Positions 1 through 10,938 of a stretch of 64,000 nucleotides of DNA are shown in pieces. The translations under genes and the position numbers were made by a program. Positions within the stretch are counted from its first letter, which is position 1, and every line of letters begins with the position of its first letter. This stretch comes from Neoarius graeffei (Eukaryota; Chordata; Actinopteri; Siluriformes; Ariidae). The DNA lies in assembly GCF_027579695.1 (NCBI RefSeq), contig NC_083587.1, positions 54,378,021 through 54,442,020 of the forward strand. Direction: 5' to 3'. The notes under the pieces are model-generated. The model worked only from the letters and a program-made list of their open reading frames with translations. It ran no database searches and was not told the origin of the DNA.

Positions 1-360
1 TTATACTTGTGGTGTTTCTGCTCCAGACTGGAACTAAATTCAGGTGTAGGTATAGTCATAGTTGTAGTTATAGTTATAGGTATAGAAGTGATTGGTGTTG
101 TGGGACCGGGCCCTTAACAGGTGTTCCTGTGGCCAGTGAGCATTATATATGTGTGTGTATATATCCTGTGGTACTGTTGGCAAAAGAGAACCATCATTTC
201 AGGTCAAATATTTCTTATTTTTGTCTGCTGCTGTCTTCCAAACTTCGTTATGATAGTTACAGTAATTTCTCTGCAACATTATGACTTCAGTTAATTAGTG
301 CTTACAGGAGTTGTCAATTAACCTCCTTTCCTGAAGTGATTAGCTTCCTTCTAACACCCC
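1..360. other. Unassigned DNA with a short imperfect repeat
   Basis: No gene is recognised. Positions 43-90 hold an imperfect array of the unit 'agttatagg/aggtatag'. The ORFs here have no recognisable domain. Confidence 0.5.
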
Positions 361-1577
361 GTCCACACGTAGCAGGGTATCTGCTAAATCGAAGATATTT
401 TTCTACGTTTTGGCCTGTCATCCACATGAAAACACATCAAAAACGAATATTTAAAAAAACTCCGGGCAAAGTGAAGATTTTTGAAAACTCCGTGTACGCC
501 TTTTCGTGTAGACAGAGATAACTGGAGGTTTGCGTTTTAGAATGTCACAATCTGCGCCAAAAAAATGACAACAAATCTGCCCTGACGTCAAACGTGCAAC
601 CTTTGTTTACTGCAGAAGCCAGATTAAGCATGGACTTAAGCTAGCCGCACACCACGGCGATCCACGCGGTACCGAACCGACCCATTTCAGAGCCGACTCC
701 CGACAGGGCACGCACATATCCCCCGACTGTTGACGAGTGCAGTCGCGATTGAAGCGACACGTGACAACTTAATAGCTTTGTGATTGGCTATTGGATATAG
801 TTACTGTTAAATCCAACACTTGAAGATGCTACAGGCTGAATTACAAATGACACAACATGGAATATGTAGCGCACTATCTAGGCTGCATGAGCTATTATTC
901 CCAACCTTAAATAGTGCACTTATATAGGGGAGTTAAAGCGATTTGGAATTCAGCCACACAACTTGAGCAGAGTGGCTTTCCAGCCCACTGTGTCTATGGA
1001 TAACGCTTCAGTCTATGGAATTACAGTATATACCTGCATTAGCTGCTACCAACACGTATTTCTCGCGCTAGAAATTGTGTTTAATGATGTCACGTGTTAT
1101 ATGCGAAAGATATGATTGGCTATTGCTCGCGACTCTCGCCGATCAGTCTGGCTCCCGATTAGTTTTTCGAATCGGCTGTGAGATGAGTCGGGACCATCGA
1201 AAACTAGTCTTTACGCCTGACTCGCGACTTCAGTTGGCTCGGTACGCTGAAAATCGGCGTAGTGTGCGGCTAGCTAAAGAGTAATGGATCGGAGTAGTGC
1301 CTTGAAAGCGTTAATTATTGTGCAGGTGCTATTTACATGTTTAATTTTAGAAGCCCAACTACTGCTCCAAGAGCACAGGCGATGTGATTAGGGGGTAGGA
1401 TTTGGGGAAATAATGCCATCTACAGGTTTGGAATGCTTATGAATGTGATTGAAAACGCAGATGTTCGGTTATGTGTGGAAGGGATTTTTTTCGAAGACGA
1501 GGTGGTGTGGATAAAACATTTTTATAAACGGAGGGGGGGAAATGTTCGGTTTTAAAAATACCCGGCTACGTGTGTAC
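361..1577. mobile_element. Foldback MITE (outer element), interrupted
   Basis: The left end 'gtccacacgtagcagggta' is the approximate reverse complement of the right end around 1557-1577 ('acccggctacgtgtgtac'). Looser inverted similarity runs about 100 bp inward on both sides (TTTT-rich, 'atccaca'). No convincing target-site duplication was found, so the exact ends are uncertain. The centre is occupied by a second element at 640-1275. No transposase is encoded. Superfamily is not determined; a hAT-type MITE is possible. Confidence 0.45.
640..1275. mobile_element. Nested MITE with AGCTAGCCGCACAC inverted ends
   Basis: The left end 'agctagccgcacaccac' is mirrored by the right end 'gtagtgtgcggctagct'. 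The interior is partly palindromic, with 'gattggct' motifs near both ends and GC-rich arms. It carries no coding potential; the 69-residue ORF at 1075-1284 is an accident of the right arm. The flanks suggest a 3-bp TTA/AAA duplication, which is weak. It sits inside the 361-1577 element and is therefore younger. Confidence 0.5.
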
Positions 1578-2250
1578 ATGGCATAACTCAGCCTAATTTT
1601 ATTCTTTCAGCAACCATGATTACGACTAGCAGCGTGATCTAGCTAGCATGCTCAGGATGTTCGATACACCATTTTAGCACAGTAGCTTACAATTTATTGC
1701 AAATATTTCTACCTCTCATTTTAAAATACATGTTAACGGAATTAGCAGGAATTAGTAAAGTGGCTTGACTCTGATCAGATGCGTAATTGTAATCTACTAT
1801 GGCTACCCTTACAAAAAAGAAGTTTATTCAAGTGTGCTTCTTGTATACTTCTTTTAAACTAAAAAATAAGAGTATGCTTTCAGTTTACTTTTTATTTACT
1901 TATCAGAGATATACTTAATAAAGTTATACACAAGTATACTTGGCTTATACTGAAAAGTATATAGAAAAGTCTAAGTATATTAAGCTTATACATAAACTTT
2001 TGATCAAGATATACTTAACAAAAGTGTAATAAAGTTAAAATATTTGTGCCTTATGTTTAAGTGTACTTTCCCTGTAGTTGTGCTTATCTTTTTGATAGTA
2101 GCCTATAAAATACTTCTTTTTCACACATATTGGCTTCTTTGTGATATACGTCAGCATGTTTTAAATCCCATCTTTTAAACCTTCATGTACCATAAGTTTG
2201 TGGTCAGCTCAAAACACTTAAATTGTCTACTGATAGTGTGCATGAGGTAA

Positions 2251-3195
2251 TGGCCCGGTCACACCGCCCGAACTTTGCTGGAGAGTTCCTTGAACAGTAG
2301 GGAGGGGGGGCCGAATTTTGACAACGCTCGTCACCGCGCACAAAATGGGAAAAAAATCGAAAACACGGGCATTGGCTTAGCGGTGCACCGCTGAAGCCGG
2401 CGTTGCTTTAGCGTTGGTTTAGTGGTAGCGAGCGTTGGTTTAGCGGTGATGCGAGCGTTGGTATAGCGGCGTTCTGCGCATGCGGGCTTTGGCTCGGCGG
2501 GGGTATAAAGTTGGTTTAGCACCAATCATAGCAAGTCTCTCAGCATCCATGGTGATACAGTTTTACTGTAACTTTGAGCAAATTCGATATAGATGAGGTC
2601 TGAACTCAACGGCAGCTCGATTCCAAATGAGCTCCTGGTCCATTTCTCCCTGTATTTATAGCCAAATTCTGGTCCCGCTCCGACACCTCTATACCAACGC
2701 CAAACCAAAGTTCATCGCCGCCATGGATAGCTGCTTCAACGCCCGACACTGTTCCAGCAACCCTGTGTCCGCTCGTAAAACGCTTACAACGGCTCCACCG
2801 AAGTTTGTGCAACGTTTAATCGCCGCCCGGGCAACGCTGGCGAAGCAGCGGTGGTCCAGCGTTCAAGATTTCTGCGTTGGCCTAGCGGACCCAAGCGTCC
2901 ACGAACTTGCGTCTAGCGGTGCCAAACTTTGACTGGGCGTTGGTGGAGCGGGGGTGAACTTTGCCAGGGCGGAAAATTGCCCCCTCCTCACCGCTCGCAA
3001 TATTTTGTGCAGCTCAAAACTTTCGGAGCGGAAGGAGGGCCCCTCGAGAAACATCAGCGGTGGCCGAGCGTATACGGCGTTGCTTTAACGGGGGCCAACT
3101 TTTGTTAAACGGTGGTGAACGGTTACAAGCGGTGATGAATTTTTTTCACCGCTCCAGGAACGCTCCAGCAAAGTTTGGGCGGTGTGACCGGGCCA
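2251..3195. mobile_element. PIF/Harbinger-type MITE with internal GCGTTGG...AGCGGTG iterations
   Basis: The inverted ends are near perfect for over 35 bp: 'tggcccggtcacaccgccc' at 2251 and its complement ending at 3195. A 3-bp TAA duplication flanks it (2248-2250 and 3196-3198), as expected for PIF/Harbinger. The interior is GC-rich and built of degenerate iterations of 'gcgttggtttagcggt' and 'gcggtg'. The open frames across it (about 60-101 aa on both strands) are by-products of this GC-rich repetition. It lies inside the AGTATACTT element. Confidence 0.7.
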
Positions 3196-3299
3196 TAAGG
3201 GTTAGGGCTAGAAAACTAATAGTATACCTAGTAGGGTAATTGCAGTATACTTCAAAACTAAAAAATGGACTAGATGTATATAACCAGTAACTAATAGTA

Positions 3300-4906
3300 C
3301 AGAGGTGCTTGAAAGTTTGTGAACCCTTTAGAATTTTCTATATTTCTGCATAAATATGACCGAAAACATCATCAGATTTTCACACAAGTCCTAAAAGTAG
3401 ATAAAGAGAACCCAGTTAAACAAATGAGACAAAAACATTATACTTGGTCATTTATTTATTGAGGAAAATGATCCAATATTACATATCTGTGAGTGGCAAA
3501 AGTATGTGAACCTTTGCTTTTAGTATCTGGTGTGACCCCCTTGTGCAGCAATAACTGCAACTAAACATTTCCGGTAACTGTTGATCAGTCCTGCACACCG
3601 GCTTGGAGGAATTTTAGCCCGTTCCTCCATACAGAACAGCTTCAACTCTGGGATGTTGGTGGGTTTCTTCACATGAACTGCTCGCTTCAGGTTCTTCCGC
3701 AACATTTTGATTGGATTAAGGCCAGGACTTTGACTTGGCCATTCCAAAACATTAACTTTATTCTTCTCTAACCATTCTTTTGGTCAAACAACTTGTGTGC
3801 TTAGGGTCGTTGACTTGCTGCATGACCCACCTTCTCTTGAGATTCAGTTCATGGACAGATGTCCTGACAGGTTCCTTTAGAATTTGCTGGTATAATTCAG
3901 AATTCATTGTTCCATCAATGATGGCAAGCCGTCCTGGCCCAGATGCAGAAAAACAGGCCCAAACCATGATACTACCACCACGTTTCACAGACGGGATAAG
4001 GTTCTTATGCTGGAATGCAGTGTTTTCCTTTCTCCAAACACAACGCTTCTCATTTAAACCAAAAAGTTCTATTTTGGTCTCATCCGTCCACAAAACATTT
4101 TTCCAAGAGCCTTCTGGCTTGTCCACGTGATCTTTAGCAAACTGCAGACAAGCAGCAATGTTCTTTTTGGAGAGCAGTGGCTTTCTCTTGCAACCCTGCC
4201 ATGCACACCATTGTTGTTCAGTGTTCTCCTGATGGTGGACTCATGAGCATTAACATTAGCCAATGTGAGAGAGGCCTTCAGTTGCTTAGAAGTTACCCTG
4301 GGGTCCTTTGTGAGCTCGCCGACTATTACACGCCTTGCTCTTGGAGTGATCTTTGTTAGTTGACCACTCCTGGGGAGGGTAACAATGGTCTTGAATTTCA
4401 TCCATTTGTACACAATCTGTCTGACTGTGGATTGGTGGAGTCCAAACTCTTCAGAGATGGTTTTGGAACCTTTTCCAACCTGATGAGCATCAACAACGCT
4501 TTTTCTGAGGTCCTCAGAAATCTCCTTTGTTCATGCCATGATACACTTCCACAAACATGTGTTGTGAAGATCAGACTTCGATAGATCCCTGTTCTTTAAA
4601 TAAAACAGGGTGCCCATTCACACCTGATTGTCATCCCATTGATTGAAAACACTTGACTCTAATTTCACCTTCAAATTAACTGCTAATCCTAGAGGTTCAC
4701 ATACTTTTGCCACTCACAGGTATGCAATATTGGATCATTTTCCTCAATAAATAAATGACCAAGTATAATATTTTTGTCTTATTTGCTTAACTGTGTTCTC
4801 TTTATCTACTTTTAGGACTTGTGCGAAAATCTGATGATGTTTTAGGTCATATTTATGCAGAAATATAGAAAATTCTAAAGGGTTCAGAAACTTCCAAGCA
4901 CCACTG
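3300..4906 (-). mobile_element. Tc1-family transposon, copy 1 (degenerate)
   Basis: It starts 'cagaggtgcttgaaagtttg' and ends with the complement '...caagcaccactg', flanked by TA (3298-3299 and 4907-4908). A second internal repeat, 'gtgagtggcaaaagtatgtg', lies about 190 bp from each end, giving the long inverted-repeat/direct-repeat layout of the Tc1 family. The same family recurs at 26779, 36330 and 46503. The insertion is in the AGTATACTT element. Confidence 0.9.
3520..4539 (-). pseudogene. Broken Tc1 transposase (copy 1)
   Basis: The reading runs from the ATG at 4539 to the stop at 3520 on the minus strand but is split into several frames (4413-4069, 4126-3758, 3747-3520). Paired-type helix-turn-helix text and the DDE block around DETK are recognisable. 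The DDE-region motif reads SPGLNPIKML, so the family's usual third acidic residue is lysine. This copy cannot encode an active enzyme. It is the most damaged of the three long copies. Confidence 0.85.
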
Positions 4907-5410
4907 TATATTTCCAATATGCTATGAAGTATACTTTAAAAACTAAAAAGTGGACTAGAAGTGTGTAATGAGTAAACCAATAGTATATCTCCAGTAAACT
5001 ACAAAGTATACTTTCGTAAACTAAAAATAGACTAGAAGTATAAAACAAGTAAACTCATTGTATATTTCCAGTATATTATGAAGTATGCTTTTGTAAACTA
5101 AAGAGTGGACTACAAGTATAGAACTAGAAAACTATTAGTCTGTAAGTTTACTTGTGGTATACTTGCAGTACAAAATAAAAAAAATACTCGCTGTATACAC
5201 AAAGTTTACTTCTCTTAGACTTAAAGTATACTTTTTATAAACTAAAAGTGGGCCAATTTAGTCCCAAGAAGTATTAGATTAGTTTACTTACAAGTATACT
5301 GTAAGTACATTGATATCAGTATACTTGGTACACAAAAGTATACTTAAAGAAATATACTTTAGCTTGAGTATACTTAATAAAATTAAGTATACTTCTTTTC
5401 GATAAGGGTA

Positions 5411-5818
5411 ATGATGTAAAAAGTAGGCCTCTGGTTATTAGCCTGTACCTGCTGCATTGCTATCACTGTGTAAATATAGTGAAGCTTATTTTAAAACCGA
5501 AGTGGACAGAACAGGAAGTAGAAACAATCAAATGTTTCGAAACCACAATTTCACCTTATTTTCTGTGTGCACTATACCCCTTTGTGGAAATGTTCCACTT
5601 TTTCATTCCTGATCTTTATTTTCGTCCGAAGAGATGCTGCTGCTAATCATGTGATCTGACAGGTGAAACAGTATGATCAGACAGATAACTGGAGTTTTTT
5701 AAGGTTTAACTACTCTTATATTGTAGTTCAGGCCATGTATTTCTTGAATCTATTCATCTGAAATGAAAAACATGATTTCTTTATTATTGCATAGGATTAA
5801 CATTTCAAACCAAGTTGA
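5411..5818. other. Unassigned DNA
   Basis: About 400 bp of ordinary AT-rich sequence. I see no gene, repeat family or regulatory element here. Confidence 0.4.
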
Positions 5819-6008
5819 CACATTACATTACAGACATTTAGTAGACGCTCTTATCCAGAAGGACGTACAACATACCCAGAGCAGTCTGGGGAGCAGCTGG
5901 GGGTTAGGTGCCTTGCTCAAGGGTACTTCAGCCATTCCTGATGATCCAGGGAATCAAACTGGCAACCTTTTGGTCACAAATCTGCCTCTCTCACCCTTAG
6001 GCCATGTC
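5819..6008 (-). mobile_element. tRNA-derived SINE, second family (copy B1)
   Basis: Read on the minus strand it begins with 'catggcctaagggtgag' and has a tRNA-like B-box region 'gccagtttgattccctgg', followed by the conserved body with 'cttgagcaaggcacctaac' and the tail 'taagagcgtctactaaatg'. The same family recurs at 19472, 21107 and 54267. Confidence 0.75.
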
Positions 6009-6679
6009 ATAAGCCATGCTTTAACACTAATTCAGATAATACTTTTGTTGTGTATCTTTTTCTATTCAATCCTTCCGTTTTTGTTTCACCAGCTCAAACT
6101 TCATGTCATGTTCTTAAAGTGTGGATATTTCCAAGGATCTAGAAGACAACAGATCCATCAAAGTTTAACGCAAGCTCCAAAGCTGAATTAATGCTACGCT
6201 TATCTCTTTCGCTATGGATAAACACCCCTGTTTTCTAGCCGCTCCAACATTTTTTTTTTTTGCAAAGATCTTGTTGGAGATTTTTTTGTGGTTTAAATAT
6301 GTTGTTTTGACTAGGATGATGTAATTTAAATTTTATTGCTTGTCAGCTCACATTGCCATCACTCAATTAAGTAAACATACTCATACGGCTTTATCTAAAG
6401 CAGCTGAAGCTTTACACGGAACTTTTTTTTTCACCCTCTGGAAAATTAAGATGTCAGCATCCAGTGTTGATTGTGTGCCAGCAGGAGCTAACATGATAAA
6501 AATGAAGTTTCAGGGTATAGAGAGTCCAGGGATTAATTTATGGATGGATTGCAAGGCGATGCTGGTTTATTCCTCGGTTTAATAACATCTCTGCATAAAT
6601 ATTTCATTTCCCTTTCCTTTCTCTTTCAAGAATGTTCTGTGGAGGCACTTATATAAACATACACACTTTTCTATTTTAA
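6009..6679. other. Unassigned DNA with TTAA target at its end
   Basis: No gene is recognised. T-rich runs occur near 6250 and 6425. The last four bases (6676-6679, TTAA) are the left target-site copy of the next element. Confidence 0.4.
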
Positions 6680-7271
6680 AGGTCCCATGGCATGGTGGTT
6701 TGTTGATGCTTTAAACGGGCTCGTGGAGGTTTCCGGATGTTATATCCGCAGCCTTTCTCGAAATGAACCCTCGGCACGTAGATATAGCCTCCTGGGAGAA
6801 AGCCCCATTTCAGCGCTTTTCCCAGTGCGTCGTTTTGCTAATGAGAAGCAGGAGGCGGGGAAGGGTAGAGGGTGGGGGCAGGTCTTATCATTAATATTCA
6901 TGACATGTAAACGTGTTACCTCTGATTGGCTAACAGCACTGTGACGCTACCTCCAGTGGGTCAGAACAAGCGGATGTGGGTGTCTTACTATGGCGAGAGA
7001 GAAGGAACAAACCACGAAGGGAAAAATACCGCGCGCTGACGTCATTAAGGTGCGACGCGAGGAAATAAAATAAATTCAACAAATGTTTGGGTTTTTACTG
7101 AACAAACAAACAAATCAAATGAACAAGTGACTTAAAAAAAAGAATGTGGGTGTCTTTGTAAAAACTGTTTTGATTGGCTATTATAACAGAGCATGCTGCA
7201 TGCTTTTTGGTTTTGTAGCGCAGAGTACCTGGCTAACTGCAGGAAGCAGTTAGCTGCACAGCTAATGTAGC

Positions 7272-7721
7272 ATATCTGTGAAGATACTCAGTCGTCCAGG
7301 TACATAGTAATCTGTGGTTGGTAGAAGAGAGCAACTGGACTTGCTTGAAAAGTCTTGAAGACGTTTCGCCTCTCGTCCGAAAGGCATCATCAGTTCTGTC
7401 TGTCTAATAGGGAGTATCAAGTATTTATCCTCTCATGGATCATAATAGAATCCAAATCAGAATGCTGATGGCTGCATTGAAGGTGGCTGATAGATGTCAT
7501 AGACACCCACCTCTGTTCAGTGATGGTCGTTCCAGGCTGACAAAATTGAACGATCCTCTCTGGCTAAGATGTCTGCCAGTTTTCTGGAAGTCCTCTCATA
7601 CTCCCGCACCAGTCGAAGGGAACTCATCCCAAAGTGTGTAGAAACATATCAAACATAAGTGTGTAGAAAAGTCTTCAAGACTTTTCAAGCAAGTCCAGTT
7701 GCTCTCTTCTACCAACCACAG
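7272..7721 (-). mobile_element. Penelope-like or retrozyme-like fragment with inverted arms
   Basis: A perfect 14-bp duplication, 'acagctaatgtagc', flanks it (7258-7271 and 7722-7735), which is typical of a retro-insertion. The arms 7311-7360 and 7668-7720 are inverted copies of each other. The left arm carries a hammerhead-like core on the minus strand. The middle, read on the minus strand, contains coding-like text but no intact domain. Assignment to Penelope-like elements rests on the known association of hammerhead motifs with them, so it is tentative. Confidence 0.55.
7363..7393 (-). ncRNA. Hammerhead-ribozyme-like core
   Basis: Read on the minus strand: CTGATGA (7393-7387), a 7-bp stem GCCTTTC/GAGAGGC with one G-U pair closing a GGAC loop, then GAAA and CGTC. 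These are the conserved core, stem II and cleavage triplet GUC of a hammerhead. Stem III is only the palindrome ACGU, so a monomer would lack a real stem III; a dimer could form one. Activity is not shown. A chance match of the core plus a full stem II is unlikely. Confidence 0.6.
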
Positions 7722-7801
7722 ACAGCTAATGTAGCCATTGCAAGACTAACGTGGCACCGATTTTAAAACACAGCAAAACGACTTAACAGTTATACACTTA
7801 C

Positions 7802-8173
7802 TTGTTCGGTGTTTGTGGCTGATGCGGCAGGGATGCTTGGTATGGACCCAGGCTTCAGTGACAGTTGATGTGCAAAACCTGCCCTGTACTGTCCCAAGTT
7901 GTGGAAACATTCATCAGGAAAATGCTTCCGACAAACATACACCATCTTAGGTAGACTCGACGGCGTATTATTGGAGTAAATAAAATTAAGCCACTGCGTC
8001 TTCAGGGGCTCTCCCGTCGGCAGTAAAAACAGATTCCTTTCTGTGTTGTCACATCCATGTACAGCGCAATTTCCATGTTTGGTGGCAACTTTTGAGCTGG
8101 GCGGGCAATCCATACAGTGGGTGGGAATCCAGAAGGGGGGCGTGGGGATCATCTCCCTTGCTGACGTAGGCAA
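7802..8173 (-). CDS. THAP zinc-finger exon of a Kolobok-type transposase
   Basis: The frame opens at 8173 and reads a THAP C2CH finger: CAVHGC near residue 37, a tryptophan and 'NFIYSNN' in the middle, then VCRKHF and a following CF, and ends in the LKPGSIPSI segment usual after a THAP domain. The frame runs into a strong donor, GTAAGT, whose GT is at 7801-7800, just before the in-frame stop. THAP domains bind transposon ends. It looks like exon 1 of a longer gene whose catalytic exons are absent. It appears free of stops and could still be expressed as a DNA-binding fragment; expression is not known. Confidence 0.65.
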
Positions 8174-8346
8174 GGGAAGAGTTTATCAACGCGCCGTTTT
8201 GACGCGCCATTCTCAAATGTTGGGCATAGTTTGGTTTACACATTATGAAATTTCTAGCCACTGGGGTGACTTAAGAAGGTCAGAGGAACTCATTTTAACG
8301 TTAAAAAACCTCAGAAAGTGAAAATTTCATGCCATGGGACCTTTAA

Positions 8347-8425
8347 CATTGAAACATTTAATTTCATTATTTTAAAGCCATTTTTGGTCTCCAGCATTTC
8401 TTTACATATGCCTAAGACTTTTCCC
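8347..8425 (-). repeat. Fragment of a Tc1-like repeat
   Basis: On the minus strand it reads 'aaaagtcttaggcatatg' followed by 'aaagaaatgct' and 'aaaatggctttaaaataatg', matching the left end of the element at 17126. Only about 80 bp remain. Confidence 0.5.
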
Positions 8426-8721
8426 TGAACATTTTGCTTGAGGACTTTTTGGATAGCTGCCACAGTTAAAATACTTTGTTTTGAAATCGATAAGATAAAT
8501 CACCATTCCACTTCACCTTTGAATAGTTTAAGATCAAACTTTGTAGCATCTTTTGCTTTTAGGAACAGCGTTTTCTTTCATCATTTGTAATTCTTCCTCA
8601 CTTACAGTGACAAAGCAATTGGCCTCCATTTTGCTGAGTCACTCGAGGTGATTAACGAGAAATAGTCTGAATTTCTGGACCAATCAGCATGTGCAATTTT
8701 CTATGATCACCTGCATATTTA

Positions 8722-9092
8722 GGCAGCACGGTGGTGTAATGGTTAGCGCTGTCGCCTCACAGCAAGAAGGTCCAGGTTTGAGCCCCGTGGCCGGTGAGGG
8801 CCTTTCTATGTGGAGTTTGCATGTTCTCCCCATGTCCATGTGGGTTTCCTCCGGGTGCTCCAGTTTCCCCCACAGTCCAAAGACATGCAGGTTAGGTTAA
8901 CTGGTGACTCTAAATTGACCGTAGGTGTGAATGTGAATGGTTGTCTGTGTCTATGTGTCAGCCCTGTGATGACCTGGTGACTTGTCCAGGGTGTACCCCG
9001 CCTTTTGCCCGTAGTCAGCTGGGATAGGCTCCAGCTTGCCTGCGACCCTGTAGAACAGGATAAAGCGGCTAGAGATAATGAGATGAGATGAG
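8722..9092 (+). mobile_element. DANA/Mermaid-type SINE (copy A1)
   Basis: A tRNA-derived head (A-box-like 'taatggttagcgctg', B-box-like 'ggtttgagccc') precedes the conserved body 'cccacagtccaaagacatg' and a 'gagatgagatg' tail. A perfect 13-bp duplication, 'acctgcatattta', flanks it (8709-8721 and 9093-9105). It is a Pol III-type retroposon with no protein. Eight other copies or variants lie in the window. Confidence 0.9.
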
Positions 9093-9105
9093 ACCTGCAT
9101 ATTTA

Positions 9106-9841
9106 TATTATTGACCAATATGAGTGACTTAGAAACAAGAACATGAACCTTCAAGCCTGTCCAAAAGATGTTTGAAAATCAGAAGGCTTGTTACAAGGAA
9201 CATGATAAAGAAAAGAGACAGAAGTAGAAGAACCAGAGAGGAAGAAACCCCATTAAACATCCCTTTGTGGCGTGTTGTGTGAATAATACTTCATTAGTTT
9301 GGGTATTCAGTGCTGCCCACTGTACTCACACAATCATTAATCACCTGAGACACTTGGGAAGAACACACTCATGCATACACTCAGCAGAACTAGGCCACTT
9401 TTGAAGTATGACTTAATTTCCAGTGAACTCGAAGTCAACACTTGTGTTCCTATCACAAATAGAGTGCAGTGTTTTTTCCCCCCTTCCTATTGCCATATTG
9501 GTTTCCTTTATATTGTCCCATCTAGAGCACAAAAGCTGAGTAACTACAGGGACAGGATCGAGGTTAATATTCAGATTGGGGCGGAGTTATCTTTGGTACC
9601 TTTTCTTACAACTTCACTGATATGTAATTGATTGAAATCCAGCTACAGCATGTTTGCTTGTTCGTATAAATCAAAATTTTTGATGCAATCAGTTTCTTGA
9701 AACCTGTAGCATTTTTAAAAAAGATAAATATTATAACAATCTTATAAACCATGACAAGAGTCAGTTACCGTAATATGAAAATCACGCCCTATAATAAAAC
9801 AATGACAAGTTAAATTAGGGATAAAATTAGCTCATGTTTCA
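9106..9841. other. Unassigned DNA
   Basis: No gene or repeat family is recognised. The 86-residue ORF at 9371-9631 has no visible domain. Confidence 0.4.
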
Positions 9842-9926
9842 AGTCTTTAATTTTCTGTAAAGCTGCTTTGCGACAATATCCGTTGTTAAAAGCGCTATGC
9901 AAATAAACTTGACTTGATTTGACAAG
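9842..9926 (-). repeat. Short copy of the 'caagtttatt..tatagcgctttt' repeat
   Basis: On the minus strand it matches the first 85 bp of the repeat at 10939 and 54732 ('tagcgcttttaaca', 'gcaaagcagctttacag'). Confidence 0.65.
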
Positions 9927-10938
9927 TTTACACCAATTAGCTGAGACATGCAATATTTATGTTCGTGTCTGTGATTACAGAAGGTTAATCATTTCAGGGT
10001 CACTATGATGAATGTTACTTATATGGTGCGTGCATGGGAAAGAGAATGACAAACTAAAATGCAACTCACGTTTGTCAGGCGCAAATCTGCTGGATTAATA
10101 GATCCACAATGTGTCCTCGTTTTTCTCTTCTGTTTTACTTCCTCGGTTTAATCTTATTTATTTATTTATTTATTTATTTATTTTTTCAATCTTGCTTGTC
10201 TTTGTCCCTGCTCCACCCTGTGTGTGTGTGAGACAGAAAAAGGGTGACCTCCTGGACAGACAGTGTCCTTCACTGTTAGAATGCAGTCTGAACAAAGCGG
10301 CCTCCACCTCATGGTGATAAATATAGACCAAGGTCTAACACACACTGGTCAATTCAAACCATCCAGATAGACCCACAGATGGCACAATGGGACAATACAG
10401 TGAGGACTTCTGAGACGACAGGGCATTTAAAGCAAACAACGGCTCTGGGTTTGTCTGACTGGCGATACAGTTGTGCATCAGGATTAAGAAAGGATTACAC
10501 TGCACAGTGCATGGTGTGTGATGAATAATGGCAGGGTTTTCCTGTCTAGATTTATTCAGTTGTTCCCTTTCCTCAGTTGTAGCTCACAGCTAAATCGTGC
10601 TTTGTTTCCAAATATCCATGGATGAGATTTCCACTTCCACATAGAAACTGCATTTACAAATTATCAGATGCTTACCTGACAACATAACCCCGCCAAGTAC
10701 ATAAGACTTTAAGTAAAGGTCAGTATTTATCCAAAATAAATGAAGGATTCAAAATGGCTGCTGCTACAGTTAGCAACTATGCCATATAAATATTATCATA
10801 CTGTATAAGGCCCATTCTATAATTGTGGGTACAGTTCAAGTGTTGACTCTGTTGGTCGTTGTCAACTCTGTTATTGTTAAACCAGGCAATCCATTAACAG
10901 AACTGGGGACAACGGAGTTGACATTTCCCACCATTTTG
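9927..10938. other. Unassigned DNA with a (TTTA)n microsatellite
   Basis: A pure TTTA array occupies 10151-10186. No gene is recognised in the remainder. Confidence 0.5.

Larger units (their letters stand above)
1806..5408. mobile_element. Non-autonomous DNA element with AGTATACTT subterminal arrays
   Basis: The termini are CCCTTAC... at 1806 and ...TAAGGG at 5408, each flanked by TA (1804-1805 and 5409-5410). Both arms are packed with variants of the 9-bp palindrome-like word AGTATACTT, for example in 1838-2010 and 4918-5400. Removing the Harbinger-type MITE (2251-3195) and the Tc1 (3300-4906) leaves about 1.05 kb with no coding capacity. Arrays of this kind are usually transposase-binding sites in subterminal DNA. 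Superfamily is not certain; a TA duplication suggests the Tc1/mariner side, but other TA-targeting groups exist. Confidence 0.65.
6680..8342 (-). mobile_element. Kolobok-type non-autonomous transposon carrying a THAP exon
   Basis: The inverted ends AGGTCCCATGGCAT (6680) and ATGCCATGGGACCT (8342) are exact and flanked by TTAA on both sides (6676-6679 and 8343-8346). TTAA targeting together with a THAP zinc finger is characteristic of Kolobok. Only the N-terminal THAP exon of a transposase is present (7802-8173, minus strand); no DDE catalytic domain follows. A 450-bp Penelope-like fragment has inserted in the middle (7272-7721). Confidence 0.75.

Noticed and set aside
8735-8790. Possible tRNA genes at the SINE heads
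   Set aside because: A and B boxes are there but each is followed by the same SINE body and target duplications; no intact cloverleaf.
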